A stretch of DNA of 64,000 bases from a bacterium 1XD42-1. Its GTDB lineage: Bacteria; Bacillota; Clostridia; Oscillospirales; Ruminococcaceae. The translations under genes and the position numbers were made by a program. Location of the stretch: the NCBI GenBank assembly GCA_003612625.1, contig RAZJ01000005.1, positions 1 to 64,000 of the forward strand. The letters run 5' to 3'. This document shows positions 36,448-45,882 of this stretch, one piece after another (the stretch's first letter is position 1; every line of letters begins with the position of its first letter). The notes beneath the pieces were generated by a model that ran no database searches, was not told where the DNA came from, and was given only the letters and a program-made list of their open reading frames with translations.

Positions 36448-37785
36448 ATGGGCTTTTCTTTTACCAGACGTGGTTTGATCCGTTTTCTTACATTTTCTTT
36501 GGCGGCGGTGCTGGTTGCAGTCGGAATTGCCATCCAAAGCCGGGCAGAAGCCCGCCAATGGCGGATCCTGTTATCCAATCAATATGCCCGTTCCCTGGGG
36601 GAATTGTCCGCAGGCTTAACCAATATTGCCGCGGATTTGGAAAAAAGCCAGTATGCCGGGACGCCTGCCCAATTTGTCCATTTATCGGCCCGGGTCTGGC
36701 GGGAAAGCGGCGGCGCTAAAGAAGCCTTAGGCAACCTGCCAATGGGAACCCTGCCTTTGGATACCGCCTACCGCTTTTTATCCCAGGCCGGAGATTATTC
36801 CATGGCCTTATCGAAAAAAGTTTTATCCGGAACGCCCCTCACCGAAGAAGACCGGCAGAATGAGAAAGCCATCCAGCAGGCCGCCGTATCTTTGCGGGAT
36901 TATGTAGATGATGCCGTTTGGAAATACCGATCCGGCAGGCTGTTGTCCCTGGCCCGGATGGAAGCCGACGGGGGAGCGGCAGCAGTACAGGCAGGCTTTG
37001 AAAATCTGGAAGAAACCATTACTTCCTATCCTACCCTGATTTATGACGGCCCCTTTTCGGATCACCTGTTGGACCGTACCCCTGTAATGACCGCCAATGC
37101 TTCCCCGGTTTCCCCGGCCCACGCCAAAGCTTTGGCTTCCATTGCAGCAGGCCTTCCCCCTGAAAATCTGACCCAGCAGGATGATGAAAATTCCGCTATG
37201 CCTTCTTATGTATTTGCATCCAATACCACTTGTATCGGCATCAGCAAAGCAGGCGGTTATTTAACTTATCTCATCAACAGCAGGCCCATTGGGGAAATCC
37301 GCCTGAGCCAGCAGGCCGTATTTTCACGGGCGGAGCAGTTCTTAAAAGAAGCGGGCCTGGAAAATATGCGGGCAAGCTACTATGAAACGGCAGACGGTAT
37401 CTGTACTGTCAATTATGCCGCTTCCCAGGACGGCATCCTGCTTTATCCCGATTTGATTAAAATCGGCATTGCCTTAGATAATGGCGCTGTGGTATTTTAT
37501 GACGCCAGAGGGTATCTGATGAACCACCAGCCCCGTGAACTGGCACCGCCTCTTTTGACTTCCCAGGAAGCGGCAGCTTCTGTCAGCCCTTTTTTAGAAA
37601 TTTCCTCCTGGAGGCTGGCAGTGATCCCGACGCCCGGGAAAAATGAAGTATTCACTTATGAATTTTCTGCCGTGTCAAAAGACAACCCCCAGCAACAGGT
37701 TTTAGTTTATATTAACGCTGCAACAGGGGAGGAAGAAAACATCTTATTGCTGGTCCCAACCCCGGGCGGAACCCTGACAAAGTAA
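36448..37785 (+). CDS. ypeB: Germination protein YpeB
   Basis: This 445-residue protein (Bacillus YpeB is about 450) has one N-terminal membrane helix (RFLTFSLAAVLVAVGIAI, about residues 11-28), a helical N-domain and C-terminal PepSY-like repeats (VFSRAEQFLKEAGLENM; YDARGYLMNH). YpeB stabilises the cortex hydrolase SleB in spores. The ATG at 36448 follows GGAGGA; upstream in-frame codons are not conserved. In Bacillus it is paired with sleB, but here its neighbours are a divergent desulfurase gene and glmU. Confidence 0.9.
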   Translation: MGFSFTRRGLIRFLTFSLAAVLVAVGIAIQSRAEARQWRILLSNQYARSLGELSAGLTNIAADLEKSQYAGTPAQFVHLSARVWRESGGAKEALGNLPMGTLPLDTAYRFLSQAGDYSMALSKKVLSGTPLTEEDRQNEKAIQQAAVSLRDYVDDAVWKYRSGRLLSLARMEADGGAAAVQAGFENLEETITSYPTLIYDGPFSDHLLDRTPVMTANASPVSPAHAKALASIAAGLPPENLTQQDDENSAMPSYVFASNTTCIGISKAGGYLTYLINSRPIGEIRLSQQAVFSRAEQFLKEAGLENMRASYYETADGICTVNYAASQDGILLYPDLIKIGIALDNGAVVFYDARGYLMNHQPRELAPPLLTSQEAAASVSPFLEISSWRLAVIPTPGKNEVFTYEFSAVSKDNPQQQVLVYINAATGEEENILLLVPTPGGTLTK

Positions 37786-37833
37786 TAAAACAGGAAAATT
37801 TATGAAATTTCCGCGAAAGTTTTCACGATTCCC

Positions 37834-37862
37834 TTGCAAACCGCTGCAATTCTTGACATAAT
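37834..37862 (+). promoter_or_regulatory. Candidate promoter of glmU-prs
   Basis: TTGCAA (37834-37839), 17-base spacer, CATAAT (37857-37862), about 60 bases before the glmU start. A TTGACA at 37853-37858 has no matching -10. Confidence 0.5.
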
Positions 37863-37925
37863 AATAATTAGCAAGCCTTTTTTAATAAGGCAACCAAGTA
37901 AGAGTGGGAAGCGAGGCGAGTCAAG

Positions 37926-39296
37926 TTGCCAAATCATCTGACTGCCGTAATCCTTGCCGCGGGGAAAGGCACCCGTATGAAATCCCCAAAGCCCAAGGTG
38001 TTATGTGAAGTCTTATTCAAACCCATGCTGCGGTGGACGGTGGATGCCTGCCTGAAAGCAGGCATTACCGATATTGTCATTGTAGCGGGAGAGGACAAAG
38101 AATCTTTAGAAAGCCTTTGTCCGGAATGTACCTTTGTGTGCCAGCAGGAAAGGCTTGGTACAGGCCATGCCCTTATGATGGCAAAGCCCTGTTTTCATGG
38201 GGGCCAAATCTTAGTCCTGAATGGGGACGGCCCTTTTATTACCCCCGAAACCATCCAGGGAGCCTTACAGCAGCATTTGCAGGAAAAAAATGCTGTTACA
38301 TTGGTTTCCGCCATTTTGGAGGACCCAACCGGATATGGGCGGGTTATTCGGGAAAACCCCATCTATATTGTGGAGGAACGGGATACTTCAGAAGAACAGC
38401 GGGCCATCCGGGAAGTCAACAGCGGGGTTTACTGGATGGACGCCGATTTCCTGGAAACGGCATTGGTTCCTGAAACCTTCCAAACCGGAAATGCCCAAAA
38501 AGAATATTATCTCACAGATATGGTGGGGGCAGCCGGAAAAGCCGGGAAAAAAGCAGGGGCATTTCCCTGCCTGGACAGCAATGAAATTTTAGGCGCCAAT
38601 GACCGGAAAACTTTAACACGCCTCAATGCCATAGCCAAAACCCGCATCATAGAAAAACATTTAGATAATGGTGTAGATATCCCTTTCTTTGACGGGGTAG
38701 TGATTGGGCCGGATGTGGAAATTGAACCGGGCGCGTCCATTTTGCCTGGGACCCTCCTGCTAGGCCATACCCGGATTGGGGCTGGATGTGAAATCGGGCC
38801 AAACTCCCGCTTGGAAGATGCGGAAATCGGTGAAAATTCTAAAATAAAAGCTTCCTGGCTGGCCCGGTGCACCGTAGGCAGAAATTGTACCGTAGGCCCC
38901 TTTGCACAGTTCCGGCCCGGCGTCCATTTAAAGGATGGCGTAAAAGTGGGGGATTTCGTAGAGCTGAAAAATGCTGCTGTTGGCAATGGGACTTCCATAG
39001 CCCACCTCACTTATTTAGGGGACTGCACCATTGGGGAAAAATGCAATTTTGGCTGTGGAGTCGTAACAGCCAATTATGATGGAAAACAAAAATACCAGAC
39101 CATTGTAGGAGATCGGGCTTTCATCGGCTGCAATACCAACCTGATTCCTCCAGTATCCGTAGGGGACGGGGCTTATACGGCTGCCGGAACCACTGTTGAT
39201 CAAGATGTTCCTGAAGGAGCTTTGGCAATCGGCCGGAGCCGCCAGGAAATTAAAGAAAACTGGGCAGATGAACATATCGCATTTAAAAAAGGATAG
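37926..39296 (+). CDS. glmU: Bifunctional UDP-N-acetylglucosamine pyrophosphorylase / glucosamine-1-phosphate acetyltransferase
   Basis: The 456-residue enzyme makes UDP-GlcNAc for peptidoglycan in two steps. The N-terminal nucleotidyltransferase shows LAAGKGTRMKSPKPKVL and the YGRVIRE segment. The C-terminal left-handed beta helix (about residues 250-445) shows the hexapeptide repeats and HLTYLGDCTIGEKCNFGCG with the catalytic His. The TTG at 37926 puts the start in register with the family; the ribosome site is weak (GAGGCGAG). It is followed by prs in the order known from Bacillus. Confidence 0.95.
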   Translation: MPNHLTAVILAAGKGTRMKSPKPKVLCEVLFKPMLRWTVDACLKAGITDIVIVAGEDKESLESLCPECTFVCQQERLGTGHALMMAKPCFHGGQILVLNGDGPFITPETIQGALQQHLQEKNAVTLVSAILEDPTGYGRVIRENPIYIVEERDTSEEQRAIREVNSGVYWMDADFLETALVPETFQTGNAQKEYYLTDMVGAAGKAGKKAGAFPCLDSNEILGANDRKTLTRLNAIAKTRIIEKHLDNGVDIPFFDGVVIGPDVEIEPGASILPGTLLLGHTRIGAGCEIGPNSRLEDAEIGENSKIKASWLARCTVGRNCTVGPFAQFRPGVHLKDGVKVGDFVELKNAAVGNGTSIAHLTYLGDCTIGEKCNFGCGVVTANYDGKQKYQTIVGDRAFIGCNTNLIPPVSVGDGAYTAAGTTVDQDVPEGALAIGRSRQEIKENWADEHIAFKKG

Positions 39297-39352
39297 CGGA
39301 AACATGGAGATAACGGCATGGAAAGCCGTTGCGTGAAAGGATGTTGAAGTCA

Positions 39353-40321
39353 ATGAGCCTGCATGGAAAAGATATTAAAATTTTTGCTGGAAACTCTTGT
39401 GTGGGAGTTGCAAAACAAATCGCCAATATCTTAGCCTTACCTTTAGGGAAATGCCAAGTAAATCATTTTGCTGACGGCGAAGTTGCTGTTTCCATTGAAG
39501 AATCTGTACGGGGATCGGATGTATTTGTAGTCCAGTCCACTTGCAGCCCGGTTAATGACCATTTAATGGAACTTCTGATTATGATTGATGCTTTCCGCCG
39601 GGCTTCCGCCGCCCGTATTACAGCGGTTATTCCTTATTTTGGCTATGCCCGTCAGGACCGGAAAGCCAAATCCCGGGACCCGATTTCCGCAAAATTAGTC
39701 GCCAACCTGATTACAACAGCCGGTGCTGACCGGGTACTTACCATGGATCTCCATGCCTCCCAGATCCAGGGATTTTTTGACATCCCATTGGATCACCTAT
39801 TAGGCGTCCCGCTGCTGGCGCCTATCTTTGCAGAAAAATTCCCGGCAGGGGAACGGGATGATATTGTAGCCGTTTCCCCGGATATGGGCAGCGTAACCCG
39901 CGCCCGGAAATTTGCCGGGCGGCTGGATGTGCCCATTGCAATCGTTGACAAACGCCGTCCAAGAGCAAATGTATGTGAAGTACTTAATATTATCGGTGAA
40001 GTCAAAGACAAACGTGTTATTTTAGTAGATGATATGGTAGATACAGCCGGGACTTTATGCGGAGGCGCACAGGCCCTGCTGGAAGTAGGCGGGGCAAAAG
40101 AAGTTTATGCCTGCGCAACCCATGCAGTCCTGTCTGATCCGGCAATCGAACGGATCCAAAGAAGCTGTATCAAAGAACTGATCCTGTTAGATACCATCCC
40201 GCTGCCTCCTGAAAAACAATTAGACAAGATAAAAATGTATCCGGTAGCCCCGGTCTTTGCGGAAGCCATTGCCCGTATTTACCAGGATAAACCGGTATCT
40301 CCTCTCTTTGACCGGGTTTAA
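39353..40321 (+). CDS. prs: Ribose-phosphate pyrophosphokinase
   Basis: This 322-residue enzyme makes PRPP for nucleotide, His and Trp synthesis. The ATG at 39353 is preferred; in-frame TTG/ATG codons upstream (39329, 39341) extend it. Motifs include [16 protein letters not shown], the ATP/Mg site [21 protein letters not shown] and the PRPP loop [14 protein letters not shown]. It lies 56 bases after glmU. A perfect palindrome follows the stop. Confidence 0.97.
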   Translation: MSLHGKDIKIFAGNSCVGVAKQIANILALPLGKCQVNHFADGEVAVSIEESVRGSDVFVVQSTCSPVNDHLMELLIMIDAFRRASAARITAVIPYFGYARQDRKAKSRDPISAKLVANLITTAGADRVLTMDLHASQIQGFFDIPLDHLLGVPLLAPIFAEKFPAGERDDIVAVSPDMGSVTRARKFAGRLDVPIAIVDKRRPRANVCEVLNIIGEVKDKRVILVDDMVDTAGTLCGGAQALLEVGGAKEVYACATHAVLSDPAIERIQRSCIKELILLDTIPLPPEKQLDKIKMYPVAPVFAEAIARIYQDKPVSPLFDRV

Positions 40322-40330
40322 CCTTTCGAA

Positions 40331-40362
40331 ACAGCGCAAACCTTTTAAAAGGTTTGCGCTGT
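40331..40362. terminator. Perfect 32-base palindrome after prs
   Basis: ACAGCGCAAACCTTTT and its exact complement lie back to back. There is no T-tract, so termination is uncertain, but it is at the boundary where the inserted toxin-antitoxin genes begin. Confidence 0.6.
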
Positions 40363-40453
40363 CCCAGCGGCAGCAGGGAAAATTTTGATTGATGAATCTG
40401 TTATTTAATGATATACTTCTATTGCATCCAGCAAATAAAAGGAACCGTTAAAA

Positions 40454-40732
40454 ATGAAATTTGAGTGGGACGAAAATAAAAATGTGATAAACAAAGAAAA
40501 GCATAAAATTTCTTTTGAAACGGCAGCATATGTTTTTGATGACCCTTATTGCATTGAAATGTTTGACTTTGAGCACAGTATTGATGAAGATAGATATATT
40601 GCAATAGGAAAAGTTGGAGAAGTACTGTTTGTAGTATTTACAGAAAGAAAAGATACAATCCGATTGATTTCAGCCAGACTTGCAACAAATGCAGAAAGGG
40701 AACTTTATTATGATCAAAACATTTATTATTGA
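40454..40732 (+). CDS. brnT: BrnT-family ribonuclease toxin
   Basis: This 92-residue protein has the BrnT hallmarks: FEWDENKNVINKEKHKISFE at the start, YVFDDP, the central RYIAIGKVGEVLFVVFTER and the final RLISARLATNAERELYY. BrnT is an RNase-fold type II toxin. The DNA is more AT-rich than the flanking housekeeping genes. The gene overlaps the next small gene by 23 bases, as expected of a toxin-antitoxin pair. Confidence 0.88.
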   Translation: MKFEWDENKNVINKEKHKISFETAAYVFDDPYCIEMFDFEHSIDEDRYIAIGKVGEVLFVVFTERKDTIRLISARLATNAERELYYDQNIYY

Positions 40733-40889
40733 AAACGGGCAAAAGCCCACCAAGGAACAGCTTAAAGAAGTTGAAAAGGCTCAAAAATATCCGATTGTTT
40801 TTGATGAAGATTGTCAGGAGCTGTCCCCTGCCATGATGAAGGCATTTAAAAGTGTGGTTGTTCAGCGCAACCGCAGAAAAAAAGCTTAA
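40710..40889 (+). CDS. Probable antitoxin partner of BrnT
   Basis: This 59-residue ORF starts at ATG 40710, eight bases after AAAGGGA. It does not show a full ribbon-helix-helix like classical BrnA. It resembles the short BrnT-associated antitoxins of Firmicutes, with a helical centre (PTKEQLKEVEKAQKYPI), the segment DCQELSPAMMKAF and a basic end (RNRRKKA). The role is inferred from overlap with brnT. Confidence 0.7.
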   Translation: MIKTFIIENGQKPTKEQLKEVEKAQKYPIVFDEDCQELSPAMMKAFKSVVVQRNRRKKA

Positions 40890-40939
40890 GACTATTTATT
40901 TTGCGACGGAAGCAGGGCAGAGAAAGGAATTTATAAAGA

Positions 40940-41710
40940 ATGGACAAATATTTTACTGCAATGAATGAAAAACTGCGCCGTAAATATTATCCCCGCGGAT
41001 ATTTCGCCGCAGCTCAGAAATACTTTAAAAGCTCGGCAAGATTTCTGTGTGTTTCTATGGGGATTATAGGGACATTTTGCGGTTTTTTAACTGTCTTTTT
41101 TATCTATGCTACGATAAAAGAGGCGTCAAAGGGACATAGCGCGTTAAGCGGTATCCCATATATTGCTGTTCCCTTGGGACTTATGATATTCTGCATAATC
41201 ATGATAGTCGCTTCCGTTCGGCGGCACAATACGAATGTCCAGCAGCTGATGGAGCAGTATGCGGAAAAGAACGGACTAACGGTTGCTGACATGCGGGCCT
41301 TTGACGAGCAGTCCGGGGCTTCTGACACTTTCCAGGTACGTCTGGCTGGGAAAAAGAAAGTCGTAGTGGATGATGTTGGAATGGGGCTGCTTACACGGGA
41401 TTACCTTGTGTTCATGGATACGGTTATGAAACGGAAGGAGATTTCCTCCGTATGTTTTTATGATCATCTCCTTGTATATCCAACAAAGCATGGACAGGAA
41501 ATTGTCCACGTTCTGTGCATTGGAATTGTTTCACAGCGCGGGATACAGCTCCACAGCGAAGTAAAGCGGGAAGCCGGGGAAAAACTTATGGAGCTGCTGC
41601 GGCAAAGCAACCCCGATATTAAGACATGGGATGGGGAAGTCCTGAAAGAAGAAGAATTTCAAGCGCTCTGCCCCCAGAAAGCTAAAAAACAAGGGCGAGC
41701 TATCCCATAA
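40940..41710 (+). CDS. Two-helix membrane protein of unknown function
   Basis: This 256-residue protein has two membrane helices at about residues 34-57 (LCVSMGIIGTFCGFLTVFFI) and 73-91. A soluble C-terminal part (about 95-256) follows with beta-rich segments such as VVVDDVGMGLLTRDYLVFMD and HLLVYPTKHGQEIVHVLCIG, reminiscent of a PH-like fold; this is only an impression. No family is recognised. It lies after the BrnT pair and 11 bases before pth, so it may be co-transcribed with pth-mfd. Confidence 0.7.
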   Translation: MDKYFTAMNEKLRRKYYPRGYFAAAQKYFKSSARFLCVSMGIIGTFCGFLTVFFIYATIKEASKGHSALSGIPYIAVPLGLMIFCIIMIVASVRRHNTNVQQLMEQYAEKNGLTVADMRAFDEQSGASDTFQVRLAGKKKVVVDDVGMGLLTRDYLVFMDTVMKRKEISSVCFYDHLLVYPTKHGQEIVHVLCIGIVSQRGIQLHSEVKREAGEKLMELLRQSNPDIKTWDGEVLKEEEFQALCPQKAKKQGRAIP

Positions 41711-41721
41711 AGGAAGATGCT

Positions 41722-42369
41722 ATGTTTTTTAAGAAAAAGGAAACTCTTTTTGGAACGGCCCTTTCAGGGCCGGTATCGTTTATCATTGCAGGGCTGGGAA
41801 ATCCCGGATCCAAATATGAGAATACCCGCCACAATGCCGGATTTATGGCGGCTGATGCTTTAGCCGATCAACTGAACATAAAAGTCAGCCGCCTGCGCTT
41901 TCAGGCCCTTTGCGGCGAAGGAATGATTGGCAGTAACCGGATATTGTTAATGAAACCAACTACTTTTATGAACAATTCCGGGGAAGCCATTGCTCAGGCG
42001 GCCCGGTTTTATAAAATCCCGCCGGAACATATTTTAATTTTTTCCGACGATATCAGTTTGGAACCTGGCCGGCTGCGTGTCCGTGGAAAAGGAAGTGCCG
42101 GCGGTCATAACGGCTTAAAAAGTATCATTGCCCTTTTAGGCAGTGAAAATTTCCCTAGGATCAAAATCGGCGTAGGCCAGAAACCCCATACGGATTATGA
42201 TTTGGCAGACTGGGTATTGGGGCGCTTGGGGGAAAAAGAATCCCTTTTATTAAAAGAAGCCTGTACCCGTGCTGCGGAAGCCGCCAGTATGATTGTTTCC
42301 GGAAAAATGGATCAGGCTATGAATTTATATAACGCATCCCCGGCAAAACAGGAGCCGGAAAAGCTATGA
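41722..42369 (+). CDS. pth: Peptidyl-tRNA hydrolase
   Basis: This 215-residue enzyme releases peptides from stalled peptidyl-tRNA. Motifs include IAGLGNPGSKYENTRHNAGF (catalytic His), LMKPTTFMNNSG, FSDDISLEPGRLRVRGKGSA and GGHNGLKSI. It has an N-terminal extension of about 18 residues (MFFKKKETLFGTALSG) not typical of the family. Its stop overlaps an ATG of the mfd frame (ATGA at 42366-42369). Confidence 0.95.
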   Translation: MFFKKKETLFGTALSGPVSFIIAGLGNPGSKYENTRHNAGFMAADALADQLNIKVSRLRFQALCGEGMIGSNRILLMKPTTFMNNSGEAIAQAARFYKIPPEHILIFSDDISLEPGRLRVRGKGSAGGHNGLKSIIALLGSENFPRIKIGVGQKPHTDYDLADWVLGRLGEKESLLLKEACTRAAEAASMIVSGKMDQAMNLYNASPAKQEPEKL

Positions 42370-42401
42370 GGGCTGTTTCAGAGCAGCCAAGAGGTGAGGG
42401 A

Positions 42402-45400
42402 ATGGAAGGATTCGTAAAGCTCTTAGAGAGCCTGCCAGAGTACCGGAAGATTGCAGGGGCCTTGCGGTTACACAACACTCCGTTATTGGCAACGGGGCTT
42501 TCCAATATACACAAAGCCCATTTTATTGCATCCCTGCACGCCGCTTTTGAAAAAGCGGCCCTGGCAGTTGTTTCAGATGAAGCAGCAGCCGTCCGTTTGT
42601 GTGAAGACATCCGCATTATGTCCGGCGATCCCCAGGCAGCCTTTTTGTACCCCTCCCGGGAACTGTGCTATTATGAAGTGGACAGCGTGTCCCGGGAATA
42701 TGAACATGCCCGTTTAGCAGTCCTGGGGGCTTTATCTGCAGGGAAAAAGCCGGTAGTGGTTTGTTCCGCCCAGGCGGCATTGCAGTATACCATCCCGCCT
42801 GAAATATTGAAAGCCCGGACAATGACTCTGCACCAGGGGGAACAGAAGGACCCTTCCCAGTTAGAAGCTTTCCTGTTAGCCGCAGGCTATACCCGCTGTG
42901 ATCAGGTAGAAGGCGTCTGTCAGTTTTCCCGGCGGGGGGGCTTATTAGACTTTTTCCCGCCCCATATGCCGGATCCTTTCCGGATTGAATTTTGGGGTGA
43001 TGAAATTGACACCATATCCACCTTCAAAACCGATACCCAGCGGCGGGTGGATACGGTTAAAAGCGTATCCATTACGCCAGCTGCGGAAGTTTCGGAACAG
43101 CCGGAAAAACTCCTTCGCCTGTTAAAAAATGCTATGAAATCCTTACGGGGGACAAGGGGCAAGGCTGCAAAAGAAAAACTGACAGCAGATATTGAAAAAT
43201 TGGAAAGCGGCTTATCCATGCCAACGGTTGACCGCTTTTTGCCTTTGTTATACACGCCTGCCACAATCTTTGACTATGTGGACGGGATTTTTTACTTGTG
43301 TGATCCGGCAAACTGCCGGGAAGCATTGCAAGCCTTACAAAAAAAGGATCATGAAGAATTAGGGCTTTTATTGGACGAAGGGATTCTCTTTAAAGGCTGT
43401 GATACTTTTTCCGGGGACTGGGTGGAATTGCAGCGGATCGCGTCCCAGCGGGACACTTTGTTAATGGATGCCTTTACCCGTTCCGTAGGGGATATTCCCT
43501 TGCGGGATATGCTGGAGATCAATGCAATCCAGCTTTCCTCTTGGAGCGGCGAGCTGGCCCCGTTGCAGGAAAATTTGCGGGATTATTTAAGCCGGGGATA
43601 CCGGGCTGTGGTTTTTGCTGGGACAGCAAGAGCGGCGGCTTCTCTGGCAGAGGATCTGAACCGGGAAAAAATTCCTGCCCAGGCCCGGGAAGACGCTGGA
43701 CTGCCTGCGCCGGGTACGGTCTTAATTATCGGCAGCGGCATGAGTGCCGGTGTAGAATACCCGGACATCAAGCTGGCCGTTATTTCCCAGTCCAAATCCG
43801 TTTCCCAAGGGGAGGGCCGTAAACGGCCTGCCCGCCATAAGCCTGGGAAGCAGCTCCGGGATATCAGCGACCTGGTTCCCGGGGATTATGTTGTTCACGC
43901 AGCCCATGGAATCGGTGTTTTTAAAGGGATTGTGAAACGGGAAATCCAAGGTGTTACAAAGGATTATATCCAGATCCAGTATGCAGGGACAGATATGCTG
44001 TTTGTACCCGTCACCCAGTTGGATCTGGTAACAAAATATGTAGGAGCCAGGGAGGACAGTAATGTCCGATTAAGCAAGCTGAATTCTACGGAATGGCAGA
44101 AAACCCGTGCCCGGGTGAAAAAAGCCGTGGCAGAAATGGCAAAAGAACTGATTGCCTTATATGCAAAACGCCAGCAGACAAAAGGATATGCCTTTTCTGC
44201 GGATACGGACTGGCAGAATGATTTTGAACGGCGGTTTCCCTACGAAGAAACAGAAGATCAAATCCGCTGTATCAGTGAAATCAAAGGAGATATGGAATCT
44301 TCCATGCCTATGGACCGGCTGCTTTGCGGTGACGTAGGCTTTGGAAAAACAGAAGTTGCTTTGCGGGCCGCTTTCAAATGTATTATGGACGGCAAACAAT
44401 GTGCATTGCTGTGCCCTACCACCATTCTGGCCTGGCAGCATTTCCAGACCGTTAAAAAACGGATGGAAGGGTTCCCATTAAAAATTGAACTGCTTTCCCG
44501 GTTCCGGACAGCCAAGGAACAGAAAGAAATTTTAAATGAACTGCGCCGGGGGGAAGTAGATATGATAATCGGCACCCACCGTCTGGTACAGAATGACGTT
44601 GTGTTTAAGGATTTAGGCTTATGTATCATTGACGAGGAACAGCGTTTCGGGGTCCGCCATAAAGAAAAATTTAAAGAAATGCGGGCTTCCGTAGACGTGC
44701 TCAATTTATCCGCGACCCCTATTCCCCGGACTTTAAATATGGCAATGAGCGGCATCCGGGATATGTCCGTATTGGAAGAAGCCCCCCAGGATCGCCATCC
44801 GGTCCAGACTTATGTAATCGAACATGACTGGGGCTTGCTGGTGCAGGCAATCCGCCGGGAACTGCGGCGGGACGGGCAAATTTTTTACCTGCATAACCGG
44901 GTAGAAAGCATCCAGGGCTGTGCGGCCCGTCTTGGGGAACTGATTCCGGAAGCCCGTATCACCGTAGCCCATGGGAAAATGGCAGAAGAAGAATTATCCC
45001 GGGTATGGCGGCAGCTTCTGGATCATGAAACAGATATTTTAGTCTGTACCACCATTATTGAAACTGGAGTAGATGTACCTAACTGTAACACTTTAATTAT
45101 CGAAGATGCGGATTATATGGGCTTATCCCAGCTTTATCAGATCCGGGGACGGGTAGGACGTTCTTCCCGGCGGGCTTATGCCTATTTCACTTTCCGGCCC
45201 AATAAATCCCTTTCCGAAATTGCCTCCAAACGTCTGGCGGCCATCCGGGAATTTACTTCTTTTGGTTCCGGCTTCCGGATCGCCATGCGGGATTTGGAAA
45301 TTCGTGGTGCAGGCAATATATTGGGAGCCCAGCAGCATGGGCATATGGAATCCGTGGGATATGATATGTATATTAAACTCCTTGGAGAAGCCATTGCAGA

Positions 45401-45860
45401 GGAAAAAGGAGAAAAGCCGGAACATACAGCAGATGCCTGTATGGTAGACATCCGGGTTGGGGCTCATATTCCGGAAAACTATATTGATAATTTAGCTCAG
45501 CGTATTGATATTTATAAAAAAATCGCAGGAATTCAAAATGATAATGACGCAATGGATATTATAGATGAACTCATCGACCGTTTTGGAGAACCGCCCCAGG
45601 CGGTCAAAGGCTTAGTGGACGTAGCCCTGGTACGGAATGCGGCGTCAGCTATGGGGATTGCAGAAATTTCCCAGCGTGGAGAAGCCATTTTATTATATCC
45701 GGAAGTTTTAGATATGAGCCGTGCCGGAAGCCTGGCAGTTAAATTGCGGGGCCGGGTCATGGTCAGCGGCGGGGCGCGGCCTTACATTACCGTAAAAATC
45801 CCCAAAGGAACCGATCCTGTATCAACGATCCGGGAAGCTTTAAATGCTATGGCTTCATAA
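42402..45860 (+). CDS. mfd: Transcription-repair coupling factor
   Basis: The 1152-residue ATPase removes stalled RNA polymerase and recruits UvrA. It has a UvrB-like N-terminus (LLATGLSNIHKAHF; RRGGLLDFFPPHMPDPFRIE), a CarD-like RNAP-interaction domain (PGDYVVHAAHGIGVFKGIV), helicase motifs (LLCGDVGFGKTEVALRAAFK; IIDEEQRFGV; NLSATPIPRTLNMAMSG) and a C-terminal TRCF domain. ATG 42402 lies close to GAGGTGAGGG; ATG 42366, overlapping pth, is an alternative. Confidence 0.97.
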   Translation: MEGFVKLLESLPEYRKIAGALRLHNTPLLATGLSNIHKAHFIASLHAAFEKAALAVVSDEAAAVRLCEDIRIMSGDPQAAFLYPSRELCYYEVDSVSREYEHARLAVLGALSAGKKPVVVCSAQAALQYTIPPEILKARTMTLHQGEQKDPSQLEAFLLAAGYTRCDQVEGVCQFSRRGGLLDFFPPHMPDPFRIEFWGDEIDTISTFKTDTQRRVDTVKSVSITPAAEVSEQPEKLLRLLKNAMKSLRGTRGKAAKEKLTADIEKLESGLSMPTVDRFLPLLYTPATIFDYVDGIFYLCDPANCREALQALQKKDHEELGLLLDEGILFKGCDTFSGDWVELQRIASQRDTLLMDAFTRSVGDIPLRDMLEINAIQLSSWSGELAPLQENLRDYLSRGYRAVVFAGTARAAASLAEDLNREKIPAQAREDAGLPAPGTVLIIGSGMSAGVEYPDIKLAVISQSKSVSQGEGRKRPARHKPGKQLRDISDLVPGDYVVHAAHGIGVFKGIVKREIQGVTKDYIQIQYAGTDMLFVPVTQLDLVTKYVGAREDSNVRLSKLNSTEWQKTRARVKKAVAEMAKELIALYAKRQQTKGYAFSADTDWQNDFERRFPYEETEDQIRCISEIKGDMESSMPMDRLLCGDVGFGKTEVALRAAFKCIMDGKQCALLCPTTILAWQHFQTVKKRMEGFPLKIELLSRFRTAKEQKEILNELRRGEVDMIIGTHRLVQNDVVFKDLGLCIIDEEQRFGVRHKEKFKEMRASVDVLNLSATPIPRTLNMAMSGIRDMSVLEEAPQDRHPVQTYVIEHDWGLLVQAIRRELRRDGQIFYLHNRVESIQGCAARLGELIPEARITVAHGKMAEEELSRVWRQLLDHETDILVCTTIIETGVDVPNCNTLIIEDADYMGLSQLYQIRGRVGRSSRRAYAYFTFRPNKSLSEIASKRLAAIREFTSFGSGFRIAMRDLEIRGAGNILGAQQHGHMESVGYDMYIKLLGEAIAEEKGEKPEHTADACMVDIRVGAHIPENYIDNLAQRIDIYKKIAGIQNDNDAMDIIDELIDRFGEPPQAVKGLVDVALVRNAASAMGIAEISQRGEAILLYPEVLDMSRAGSLAVKLRGRVMVSGGARPYITVKIPKGTDPVSTIREALNAMAS

Positions 45861-45882
45861 AGGAAAAAGGATGTGAAAATGG

